Shown here piece after piece: positions 24,697 to 35,703 of a stretch of DNA of 64,000 nt. Numbering within the stretch: position 1 is the stretch's first letter; each line of letters opens with the position of its first letter. The notes under the pieces were generated by a model. The model saw only the letters and a program-made list of their open reading frames with translations, had not been told where the DNA came from and did not search any database. The position numbers and the translations under genes were made by a program. The stretch is from Selaginella moellendorffii (Eukaryota > Streptophyta > Lycopodiopsida > Selaginellales > Selaginellaceae). The stretch is taken from contig NW_003314265.1 in the NCBI RefSeq assembly GCF_000143415.4, forward strand, positions 386,405-450,404. The letters are read 5' to 3'.

Positions 24697-24779
24697 TTGA
24701 TAATAATAATTTTTTATTTCATAGATTTATATATAAATAGAAATAGAATATTATTAGTTATGACTATATTCTGTTTGTT

Positions 24780-25123
24780 ATATAAGGGTGCTCCACCACA
24801 CTCTCATACTTCCACTTTCCTTCCCATCTTTACTTGACCTCCACATGGCAAAACTGAAGATAGTCTCTATCCTTGCTCACATCCTTACCACTATTCCCTA
24901 TATTATTTTATTAATATAAAGACATAATAGATAGATATATATAAAATAATATATATAACTTGTATTTGTAAAATGTATAGGGAATAGTGGCAAGGATGTG
25001 GCAAGAATAGAGATGCATGCCTCATCTTCTCTCATGTGGCATGAGAAAACTATTTATTATCACAAGGATGACTACAATTGAAAGAATATAATCAAATGTA
25101 AAAACACTACAATAATATTACAA
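24780..25123. other. AT-rich spacer
   Basis: No gene. A near repeat links 24880-24905 (CTATTCCCTATATTATTTTA) with an inverted GGGAATAGTGG string near 24980, suggesting a small inverted-repeat element, but ends could not be fixed. Confidence 0.4.
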
Positions 25124-26000
25124 TATAAGCTCCTAAATTACCTAGCCTAGTATTATTCAAACTCAAGGACATTTAACCTCAAATATCAAGGTCCATAAAA
25201 GTTTAAATATAAAGGAAAATGGCTTATAAATAAGAGTGCACTCTTTTTTTTAATGGGTTAAGAGTTTTGGTTCTTGAATTATTTTCTTTGGTTACTTACA
25301 ATTTATTATACTTCCTTATAAGTTCACGCCCTTGTGAATAAAAGTTAAGAGTCACAACTCTCTCGAGAACCCCTCTCTCTTGACACCATACTCCTTATGT
25401 TTAGCCCAGTTGGAAGCAACTTGGACCTATTAGATGTCAATCTCAACATGTAATATAATTCCCCTAATATCACTCTCTTAACACCTTACTACTCAGGTCA
25501 AGCCCAACCGAAAGCAAACTGAACTTGCTAAATGTCAATCTTAATATGTGATATGATTCCCTTAGCCATCTTCAAGATGCTTATCATCCAACCAATTAAC
25601 CTCCCAATTTGTTGACGCACAAGAGGGGTACAATGCCATTCTTCACTTCATTTTGGATAGAGAGCTATGTACTTAGAGTCGATCCCCTGCCACATTGTCT
25701 CCTGCATTGTTCTTTGCTGCTAAAGATGCTGAAGTTATCCATAAAAATTTATATGAAGTCAGTGAGGTAATCTCGAAATGTGTTAGTGAACTAACGGAGT
25801 TGGACCTGAAACCGCTCTAATACCAAATGTAAGCTTCTGAATTTGGACTTTTTGGAAAGTCATCCAACTTAGTACTATTCAAACTCAAAATCACTTAATC
25901 CTAAGTATCCCAAGACCTTTTGTGCAACTATTTTTTAGATAAGATATCAATTTTTTATTCTCTCTAGATAGATCTGCCAATGTCCTTTCTATTTACTATA
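25124..26000 (-). mobile_element. TRIM-like miniature LTR element
   Basis: Two copies of a short LTR family (about 180 bp) flank a roughly 525-bp interior. The left copy is 25124-25300 (ATAAGCTCCTAAATTA ... GGTTACTTACA). The right copy starts TGTAAGCTTCTGAATTTGG at 25828 and fades near 26000. Directly left of the right copy, the minus strand reads TTTGGTATTAGAGCGG, a Met-tRNA primer-binding site, so the sense is minus. The interior has no coding capacity. LTRs of 100-250 bp with a non-coding centre define TRIM elements. The copies are well diverged, so it is old. Confidence 0.65.
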
Positions 26001-27350
26001 TAGTAAAAAGGGTTAGAGCTCTTCTAAGCTGCACTAATTTACCATTATAAATGATTTTGAATCTTTCTATCATTACAATAACTAGCTCAATCACTTGAGT
26101 TACCTAGAAATATGGATTAAGCATAAGTAACTTTTTTTTTTCACTACAGTACCTTCATCTTCATTATATCACATATTAAATGAGACATGATAAAAAGAAA
26201 ATGGATAAAAAATAACTAGCAAAGAGATGGGAACAAGGTGTGGAGTTTGAAAACACTTCAAAAAAAACCATGAAGGAAAAACTATAAAGTGAAACTAAAA
26301 CTAAGACCTAATGTAGTGCATATAGTTTTGACTCTATCTATATATATAAGAATGAAGGGCTCGGACCCCTGCAGCCGTCCGATCTTGGGACCAGAGCCAT
26401 GACTCTCAGAAAGGGGAGGGCACCCTGGCCTAGGTCAGGGCCAGTGACTATGGTTTGTAGGAATATTGGCTCAATGTTGTGGCAGCCAATGGGTAGCACA
26501 CACATGTGGCTAGAAAGGGAAGAGGGCATGGTCATCATGGCCGCTCTGCTTGCTTGTGGTGCATGAGCAGCACCACAAGCAGGGTTGGTGAGGGAGTGCG
26601 CTAGCTTGCTCGCGGGGCATGAGTAGCATTACAGGTAGGGCTAGTGAGGGAGTGCGTCAGAAATGAAGAGTTGGGCTATGGTCGAATCTTGGAGTTGACC
26701 AGTGCCATGGTAGTAGGTGTGGGTGATGAAATCCTCTCATCTAATACCACCTTATTAACAGAGTTTTGTGGGTGTTTTGTATGTATTTGGAGGCTGTCTT
26801 CATGCTACCTTAGCTTTGGGTGATGCAAAAGGCTAAGGTAGGCCAAGTCTCTATGTTTTTTTACTCACTTATCTTGGACTTGATCCACTACTTATAGAAA
26901 CTTTTACTGTGCTCTATGTTTTTGCTCTTGGTGTTGCAAGATTTATCAATTGTGTGCATTAGTTGCTGTAGGTATGAATTTCATTGCAAGACAAGAGGAA
27001 GGTCATGTAAAAAAATGCATTTTTCTTCTCCTTTTGCAGCCGATAGATGGACGTGGCTACCTCTTCTACTTATTGGGAATGCAGCTCAAACACCAAAGCT
27101 TGATTTTTTATGGCTTGTATTGTATGGTAAATTACTATAAAGTAGAACTAACCCTTGGGCACATGTGCCAAGGGCAATAGAGTGGAACTATCTAAAAGAT
27201 GGAGTTAAACTCCTAGGTATATAGCTAAAGAGCAAAGGGATATGACTAAATTCCCAAATGTATAGTTAAAGAGTGAAGAAATATAAACAAAACAAAGATA
27301 AACTTTAAGGACTAGGCCTTATTTAATGCTCTAATAATACCAAACACACT
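26001..27350. other. Repeat-rich stretch without a supported gene
   Basis: From 26370 to 26720 the base composition changes to GC-rich. A 56-60 bp unit is tandemly duplicated at 26549-26658 (GCATGAGCAGCACCACAAGC versus GCATGAGTAGCATTACAGGT). Short plus-strand frames at 26916-27180 have no recognisable features. Position 27180-27290 has loosely repeated ACTCCTAGGTATATAG-type words. Confidence 0.5.
26549..26658. repeat. Duplicated ~56-bp unit
   Basis: Two adjacent units both ending GGGAGTGCG; about 75 percent alike by eye. Confidence 0.75.
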
Positions 27351-27352
27351 TT

Positions 27353-30300
27353 CTAGTGTCTTAAAGTGCTTAGGTATCCCAATGATGGACTTTTTTGATA
27401 ATGACTATTTCCTTTTACAACACATGCTACCTCGACCATCAAACCACTACCTACTATGCAATCAATGATGACACCCCTAGTTGGGCAATAAAGCTCAAGT
27501 AGGACATACATTGTTGATGGAGATTGGAACCAATACTTAGACAATGTATTGTAGATGTCATCGTCTACGAGATTTGGTATGATGTCAATAGAGCTATCAT
27601 ACCCTAGTAAAACCCATGCAACACGCTTGCTATCACAAAAACCCTCATTTTCTCTTTTACAGAACATATGGTAGGTCCACACAAAATGATTTCTTACCTT
27701 CTTTGGCATGCCTAGAACACCTTTGGTCCCAACACTATCCATGATGCATATGGAAGAAAACTTTTTGAAGTTAACTTGAGTGGCATACCTCGTAAAGCAG
27801 GACATCCAATAGGGGTCATTTGGGAGAATGAAGGCAACTTGATTGGTTGTGTGAAGGAGAATTGTTGCTAGAAGGAATGCATCCTTTAAGTGGTTTTTAG
27901 TCAGAATGTTCTAATTTGGGATATCACCATTAGCGTCTAGAAGACCATCTAGCATATCAAAGAGCATGAAGTTTGTGCTCTTGGGCGGTCGCCTATGGAT
28001 CTTCTGACAAAAGCTCTCCCACTTTTGCTGGATAGCCATATTCTCAGCATCCTCCTTGAAAGATGCCATCAATGAATTATAGGAGCCAATAAAGATCCCA
28101 ACTTCACCACGGAATGCCACTGAAGAAACAGGGCAAATTTAGGGGGAGAAGACAAAGGTAAGATGTGAAATTAAGAAAAATTTACATACTGTCATATGGC
28201 ATGTGGTAAATGTAAGTTCCTCTAGGTCCTCTTTTCAAGCATCAAGATGAGTTGGAATGAAGTTACTCCCAACAGTTTTGCTGCAACCATTTTGAGGAAC
28301 AAAGAATAGGAGAAAATTAAGAGAAATATACCTCGAGAAGTTTCTTGGTTATGGGCATGTCTTGGACAATCATCATCATTGTCGACTAATTTTTCCAAAT
28401 ATGGATTTGCATGCTTTTGTCAAGGTAAAACTTCTTGTACGTCCTAGTTCTTTTGCTCCACTTCCTCATGAGGAATTTTTTTCAAGTTGTTCTCACCACC
28501 ATCTTCACTCTTCTTGCCATTGGTACCAACAGCATCGACATTCTTATGGCTATCATCTTTGTCATCCAGCATGTCTACATTGTTGCCTCTTGCAGCCTTT
28601 TGGCGGGTTGGTGCATAATCTGGCATCTCTAATTCCCAAGGACAAGCTCGCTTTATCACTACTAAAAACTTCATTGTTGTTAGGTACATGCCTCCATCTC
28701 TCACACCATGCCTCAGGAGTCGATTGCATACTGGTGTTTCAAGAGGAATGCCTCTATATCGGAGATACCTATAATAGAATATACACAAATTGAGTATAGC
28801 TGAGAAATTGTATATTACCTGAAAGCCACTCGCTGCATGAAATAAGGTTGGCCAAGCTGTTTATCAAATGTAGTCGTGCTTGTGGCCTTCTTTGGCAGTT
28901 AGTCCTCTCTGAGTTTTGTAAGTTCAGTGGTGACGAAGTCTTTGAGTGGAAGTTGCTTAAGATCATCCCCTATGAAAGGTGCCAGAAACATCTCCCCCTC
29001 ATATATAGTTTGTGAAATGTAGATAATCCTCCTCATCACAATCTCCATCATATTATCCAAACTTTTTTCTCCTTCCCTAAGTTTACTATTGAGGTCGTTT
29101 AGAATGTGTATCTGTTCCATATATGTAAGCTTTGACTTTAACATGTTGTAAATAATCTCATCTAGAGTCTTGCCCATTAAGAAATAACCTTTGTAAGTAA
29201 CCTTCAAGTAAATGCAAACAATACTTACTTTCATGACAAGCAATCTTTGTTATGATATCAAACCACTCCTTTGGGCGTCAAGGGTCGGCCACACTGAGTA
29301 ATTTTCTTACCTTTGTCTTCTTTGTGATGTTTATTTTCTTGTCAATTGCAGGTAAATGCTCTAAGAGTTCTTGATCATTTTCAGCTTGATGCGACTATGC
29401 ATATGCATCTTGCTTAACCTTCACAATGGTTGAAGACAACACAAACATTTTGTGACAAGAAGTATACTTGGAAAAACATACCTTACTCCACACGGCTATC
29501 ATAAAAACCACTAGATTCTTGTACCATCTATTGGCATTTTGACGACCTCATTGATGCCGAATAAGTGATGATAAATCATCACCATAGTGGCTGTGGACTG
29601 CATCCTTGTCGAGATTGGCAAAAAATCAGATCTGCTCGATATTATGCACTAGGCTTTGCTTTTGCACTACAAATTGTCCTAGCTTGCAAAACAGAAATTA
29701 TTAAAAGTGATTGAAAAGGGAGAGGTACTTACACATTAATTTGTGGAAAGCTATCACAAGCCTTGCCATATCTAGAGATCCTCTCGCATGTACATCTCCA
29801 ACCGAAAGATTGATGTGATAGACATGATCGTTTCAGAAGCATTCATTGATGCACTTCATCTATGCACACCAATGATGATTCCCATCGATAATATAGAACA
29901 TTTTCCCCACAAATTGTTGAGTTTTAGGATGGCTTATAAGCATGTTGTTAAATTTGCAGGACTTCATTTTTCAAATGTCATCCCAATCCCTCTCAATTTC
30001 TGGTGACACTAAGAGGGTATTTGTCATTCCTGGCTTGAAGACCGAAATAATGAACATACCTATGTTTGTCCTAAGGTTGTTCTGTTTATATAGACTATAG
30101 ATATTTATATTGATGAAGTAATCGAACAACACTTGTTTTAGTGAATTGATATAGTGGGATTTTTCAGATCATGTCTCCTAGGCCTTCCCACTTGAGAGAC
30201 TCTAGAGTCGTGTGAATGGCTTTCTCTTTGGTTCTCAAAACTGTCTCCTAGAAGTGCTTGTCTACGACATGTTCAAGTAGCTCCACTTCTCTTTTAGCTT

Positions 30301-30711
30301 CAACTACACCTTTAGTAGCACCATTATCAAATCTAACCCCCAGCTTGGGCCCAACACCCCCGTTAGGCACACCTAGGCACTGCTCCGTAATATAGCTAGT
30401 TTCTACCATATTTTGCGAATATGTTAACAATAGTGGCACTTGAGGTGGTGATGGCGGTGATGATAATGGTTGCAATAGCACTATTGGTGGTGATGATGGT
30501 GGCGGTGTTGGTGGTAATGGTGATGATGGTGGTGGTGGTGGTGGTAATGGAGGTGATGACAGTGGTGGTAATGGTGGTGATGAAGGTAGTGGTGGCAATG
30601 GCGGTAAAGGTGGTGGTGGTGGTAATGGTGGTGGTGGCAAAATTGGGGGTGGATGTGAACTGGAGCTATCTGGTTGCGGAGATGGCAATGTAGATGGCAG
30701 AGTTGTCATTG
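27353..30711 (-). pseudogene. Broken multi-exon gene with ParB-like and methyltransferase-like motifs
   Basis: On the minus strand a series of coding-like blocks lies in one orientation. (a) 30711-30248: MTTLPSTLPSPQPD then a proline/serine-rich tract. (b) 30250-30170: ETVLRTKEKAIHTTLESLKW. (c) about 30060-29770: LVSPEIERDWDD, FVGKMFYIIDGNHHWCA, where the IDGNHH block resembles the DGxHR motif of ParB-type domains; TAG and TGA stand where Trp or Arg codons are likely. (d) about 29680-29480: RWYKNLVVFMIAVWSK. (e) 29243-28899: helical, Lys/Glu-rich. (f) 28788-28444. (g) 28120-27911. (h) 27805-27353: a block ending with GVIIDCIVGSG, like the glycine-rich SAM-binding motif of DNA methyltransferases. 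At least five nonsense codons and unclear splice sites mark it as degraded. Domain calls are motif-level inference only. Confidence 0.55.
30421..30710. repeat. Imperfect GGT/GAT trinucleotide array
   Basis: Runs of GGTGGTGATGGTGG with AAT interruptions. On the minus strand this encodes the Pro/Ser tract at the start of the broken gene; on the plus strand it gives a spurious Val/Met-rich frame. Confidence 0.9.
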
Positions 30712-30959
30712 TGGAAATCTTTATTTGAAGGTCAAATTTATTGTTATTTTGGATCTCATCTTCCTCATATCTTGTTCTCTTTGATCCAATATTCTTATCC
30801 TTTTGTAGTTGTTTTTAATAAAATCTCATTATAAAATAAAAATGCATAAGAAATGATTATATCATGGTCATCCACCAGTACGCTGGCATACCAGCAGCAA
30901 GAGGCAATGCCCAAGCCCACCTGACATCTAGGTTAACTCAGCCCATAGCCTAACTTAGT
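30712..30959. other. Short spacer
   Basis: AT-rich; would be the promoter side of the broken minus-strand gene. Nothing specific seen. Confidence 0.4.
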
Positions 30960-31790
30960 GCCACGGCTAGGCCACGCAACCTAGTTCGCCGGCGTATTGG
31001 TGTATTGGCTGGGCCCACACTGAGTGCTTGGCTGAGTGCCCAGGCCATGCAGGCCGGTTCGCCAGCCTACCAGCCCGGCTCGCGCCCGCGTCGAGTGCCC
31101 AACCGAGTGCTCAGGGCAGACACTTGGGGCTGGTTGGGCCGCACAGCCCTGGTTGGCCCGTGCCGAGTGCCTGGCCAAGTGCCTTGCCTAGGCACTCGGT
31201 GCAGACCGGTTCGCTGGTGTACCGGGCCAGCCCATACCAGCCCAGCCTGCATTGCCCTAGCCAGCCTGCACTGAGTGCTCGGACGAGAACCTACACTGCC
31301 CTGGCCGGGCCACGCTGAGTGCCCAGCCGAGTGCCTGGGCCAGGCACTCGGCGCAGGCCAGGCCACGCGGGTCGGTTTGCTGGCATACCAGCCGGGCTCG
31401 CACTGCCCTGGCTGGCCCATGCTGAGTGCCCAGCCAAGTGTCCAGCCCAGGCACTCGGTGCAGGCCAGTTTGCTGGTGTACCAGCCCAGCCCGCACTACC
31501 CTGGCTAGCTGAGGGCCCGCACTACCTTGGCCAGCCCGCACTAAGTGCCGGCTGAGGGCCTGCACTGCCCTAGCCGACCCATGCTGAGTGCCTGGCCGAG
31601 TGCCTGGGCTAGGCACTTGGCACGGGCCAGGCCACGTGGGCTGGTTCGCTAGCGTATCGGCCCGGCCTGCACTGCCCTGGCTAGCCCGCACTAAGTGCCT
31701 GACCGAGTGCCCACACTACCCGGGCACTCGGTGTGGGCCAGGCATGCGGGCCGGTTCGCTAGTGTACTAGCCCAGCCTGCACTACATGGA
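30960..31790. repeat. GC-rich irregular minisatellite
   Basis: Built from repeated blocks: GAGTGCCTGGCCGAGTGC, GGCACTCGG, GGTTCGCTGGCGTACCAG and CTGCACTGCCCTGGC. Cores of the GGTTCGCTGG type recur near 31068, 31205, 31370, 31465, 31640 and 31750, at irregular 95-175 bp spacing. Facing GAGTGC and GCACTC words can form local hairpins. All frames stay open by composition and I do not call genes here. Confidence 0.85.
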
Positions 31791-32036
31791 ACTATGCGTC
31801 GCTATATTGGGAGCCACACATTGCCATGCGGCGTGCCACATGGCAATGCACGGTGCACCACACGATGCTATGAAGTAGACCACATGTCACTGTTCCACAT
31901 GCCACGCGTCATCATGCCCAGCTGAGTGCCTGGGCCAATTTGCTGGCATACCGACCAGGCCCGCTGCGGTGTGCTGTGTCATGTGGCACACTATGCAGCA
32001 CACCACACTTTGCCATGCCACACGTCAGCTTGCCAT

Positions 32037-32170
32037 GCACTGGCATGGTGGTGCTGGGTGTTGCAGCGCAGTGGCACTGGGAGCTGGGCAGGGCAGTGCT
32101 GGGCGCTGCAGCGCAGTGGCACTAGGAGCTGGGTAGGGCGGTGCTGGGCACTGTAGTGCAGCGACACTGT
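32037..32170. repeat. ~55-bp tandem repeat
   Basis: Unit GCAGCGCAGTGGCACTGGGAGCTGGG occurs three times with drift (GGTGCTGGG spacers), following a stretch 31790-32036 related to the minisatellite. Confidence 0.8.
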
Positions 32171-33379
32171 GGCATGGCAGTGATGGGTGCTGCAGTGCTT
32201 GGTGTTGAGGTGGAGATCAAGGTGGAGGAACGAGGGAGTGGAGGAGAAAAAATAGATTTACTCTGGGTGGCATTGTGTTTGATGACAATGGATCCCATAG
32301 TCACTCCCAATCTCCCACTCTACTTTCTGTAATGCTAGCAACTGCCCTAACCCTAACCTAACTTTCATCACAGCTGTTCATTGTGGATTTAGTAAATCTC
32401 CATTTCTTTCTGCAAATATTTGCTAGGAAAGTACAATTTCTATTCTGTCCTAAATTTGATCACATGACAAAGTCTTTTTGAGTTATAATTTAATAATAGA
32501 GGTGTGCTCTAATGTGGAAATAATGTCACAGCCGCATGTGCTGAATTGATCACAGTACGAAATTATAAATGAGAATTCAGGCGGATGACATTGTCAGGTG
32601 GGGAGTTTGGCTGGGGCGGCACATCTGTTAAAAGATAACGTAGGTGTCCTAAGATGAGCTCAACGAGAATAGAAATCTCGTGTGGAACAAAAGGGTAAAA
32701 GCTCATTTGACGTCATAAAATCTTGTCAAAAAATATAAGATTATTAAAATCGTAAGGTTTTATTTCCAAAGCAATATGATAGATAATTTACTATAGGTGA
32801 TAGATGGTAGTACAAAGATGGAATATATTTAAATGAGGTCAAAAGAATGTGATGATTTCTGGCTTTAATGAAGTACTTAACATATGTACAATATTTAATT
32901 TGTTTGGCAAATTTCTTTCTGTTTTACCGAAAGTTACTCTATATAATAACTTTGAGCATGTTTTTGAATTTGATGTATACAGACTTTTAATATTGTACAA
33001 CATAGTCCTTTATACTTCATATAGAATTTATTATAACAACATTATTCAATGTTAAATCCTAGAATAAAATACCCTTACTTTTCACATAATGGTATAACAC
33101 ATGTTTGAGGTGACATTTCTTCTCATTTTAACTCTAACTTTGAGCATAACTTTGTGAATCTAGTAAAAAGATTAGAAGATAATGTGGACTTTTAATATTG
33201 TATAACAACATAGTCTTTTTATACTTCTGATAGACCTTATCATAAAAGTTTAAGCTTCCAAAACCTAAAGGCAACAAAATGGAGAGCTCTTTTCTATATT
33301 ACCAAAATCACCCATTGCTTTTTTTCTCCCAAAGTCTTATTTCAGAAAGATATCTTTGTTGACATTTCAATCTTTCTCT
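32171..33379. other. AT-rich spacer
   Basis: No gene supported. The words TTTAATATTGTA(T/C)AACA(AC)ATAGTC recur near 32985 and 33190, an imperfect direct repeat of about 80 bp. Confidence 0.45.
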
Positions 33380-35310
33380 CGATTCTATTTCATTGAAGGC
33401 TATGATTCCCAACAACATTGGTGTAGTTGAAAAATTGGAGTTTCTTATTTCGGGTGTGGGTGAAGGTGGACAACATTGCAATTTACAACATTCTAAGTTT
33501 AAGGAGATTTAAGTTTTTAGATCTCCAATCAAAGTGTGATGCTGCAATTCTACCAAAGTGAATGTGAAGCAAGAGTCAGTTGTTATTATTTCTTCCTCTT
33601 CTAGTTTTAATGGAGATGCTAGTTCAGTGCAAGCCAAGAATTTGCAAACTCCGACTTCACCGATATTCAAATTTTTTTAAAACATTTTCTAGTTTTCCCA
33701 CCTCTCTATCGACGTGCACTCGTTTTTGCATAGGCCCATTAGCTAGCTCCCATCTACATATAATGGCAATATCTTCTTTGAACTATCACCTCTTGTTAGC
33801 TCAAAATGAAAGGGGATGGAAACCAAGTAGGACGTTCACAACTGGTGCAAGATCAAGACTATATATTTCTAGCATTTCGAAGGCACAGTGTCTATGGTTC
33901 ATTATGGTGGGTATTTGGATTGTATGAATGAAGCATGCAATTGAGAGCGCAGTAAAAACTCCACAATCAAGAACCTACAATCAATCCTCCCATCCATGAC
34001 ACCATTGGTGTTGGATTCAAGTATTGGTTTTGCAAGAATGTTCCATTGTGTCATGCCATCTATGGGGCTAAGATGTATTACTTTCTTCCACGGGATGAAG
34101 AGGCTGGTAGAGCTACAGTACATATTAGCACACACATATATCCAATGCAGGAAGAGATATAAAGGAGTTCAATTAACCGTTTCAAAAATGTAGTATAGAT
34201 AGAAACTATGAGAAACTCATTTGCAGCTCCAAAGCATGTTCAAAAGACAATGCTCAAAGATTTTATCATAAACACCTTACTCAATCCGGGCTGCAAGAAT
34301 ACTCAACTGGATGAGGCTAGCTTGCAGGAGTTACTACGATGTGTACAACCTGCAAGTAGCCTCAGGAGGTAAGAAAATATTATTATATACTTTTCAATAA
34401 TATCTCTCTTACACTTTGTTTTATTTAGGATAAAATCTTGGATATGTGAATCTCAAGAGGGGAAACTCCAATAAAAAATCGACTCTATCCTTGAATTAAA
34501 ATAGATTTGTCCCTATGAGTTTATCCATCATTACCACCTTATCAAGCCAGATTTCCAATTAACATTTAAGGAGTTGTGCAAACAATGGCAGGTTGACAAC
34601 TTGAGTCGTGGTTGGGGTGGCAGGAAGTTAGGATGTTCCAATGGGGACATCACTTTTTTAGGTTGGGTTTTCTTTTTTTCTTCTCTTTTTATTTCTTTTT
34701 AATATCGTCTTTTTATTAGAACCAACCACTTGAAGGTCTTGTATACACCCCAACTGTGAATCTCATAAAGAGTAAGCATTAAAGTTGGCATTCCTCTGAA
34801 CCAAGGAAAGGGAATATGAGTTTATATGAAGCATGCTTATCAAATTTGATATGCATCGTAGAGCAATCTTCAAAAGCCTTAGCATTTGGGGAAGATACGT
34901 GATAACAAAGCCTTCAGTTGCATCTTGTCCCTTTATGTCTATATAGCTATCTTCACACCACCACATTCAAATCTCATTTGCTTTTGCCTTATGCTCTTCT
35001 GTAAAATAAACTAAGCTTGGCTCAAACATTTGAGTGTGAAATTCTCTCCATGAAGTACATCACTATGTTTGCAAATGAGTACATAGTCAAAATAGATAGT
35101 GGAGAGTACACAATTGCTATTCAAGACTTTCCTTCTTACATATGTCCAAATTTTATGAAGCGTGAGGAACATGGGAAGGCATATGCTCTTTGCAAGCATA
35201 TATATTATATCTTCATCAACATCTTGCATCAGGATCCTAAAGTGGATATTCATATACACCAAACAAGCTTTACTATTGCTAAGTTGCAGAAAACTTTTGG
35301 AGCTGATTAA
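33380..35310 (+). pseudogene. Broken transposase-like or SWIM-zinc-finger gene
   Basis: Plus-strand coding-like blocks in shifting frames: VHYGGYLDCMNEACN (about 33900-33945), then after a frame slip IGVGFKYWFCKNVPLCHA (about 34005-34060) and KMYYFLPRDEEAGRATVHI; then AAPKHVQKTMLKDFIINTLL (about 34217-34280) and QLDEASLQELLRCVQ; then YEFIHHYHLIKPDFQLTFKE (about 34515-34575); finally an uninterrupted frame 35017-35310 containing YICPNFMKREEHGKAYALCKHIYYIF. The last block matches a SWIM zinc finger (CxCPxF...CKH) whose first Cys is replaced by Tyr. SWIM fingers are common in plant MULE/FAR1-type transposases and related genes. Stops and frame shifts show it is inactive. Family identity is uncertain. 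Confidence 0.5.
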
Positions 35311-35403
35311 ATTTTCCAAGACTATCGATGTTTATTCTCTATCAATAATACAAACTTATTATACTTTATATAATTAATAAAAAACATTTTATCATTTCAC
35401 TTT

Positions 35404-35703
35404 TCATTTCATATACTTGTGAGTGTTCTTTTCACAATACTGCCCATAGTATTCGTGTGTCTCCATTTCTATCTTTACCATCTCAAAAAATATTTTATTG
35501 TAGTCTTTCGGGTATATGATGTTGCAATGTGTCGCAAAAGCATATATATTATCATATTGATTATCACCATTGTTTCCACCAAAAGCTAGAAAATATGTAA
35601 GGCATTTCTTGAAAGTCATAGAATTGCAATTTTCTAAAGCAAGTAGGAAAACATTTTTTTTCACCCAATTTGTAATGCCCTTTGTCATTGCATTTATCTC
35701 CAA
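35404..35703 (-). pseudogene. Unrecognised minus-strand coding remnant
   Basis: Frame of 99 codons with protein-like composition (AFATHCNIIYPKDYNK, EMETHEYYGQYCEKN). I see no known domain. It faces the SWIM relic and could be a second gene of the same dead element. The start codon is not in a convincing context. Confidence 0.35.

Noticed and set aside
30421-30693. Plus-strand Val/Met-rich 90-codon frame
   Set aside because: By-product of the GGT/GAT trinucleotide array.
31005-31925. Overlapping frames on both strands in the GC-rich minisatellite
   Set aside because: Composition-driven, repetitive, no start context or domain.
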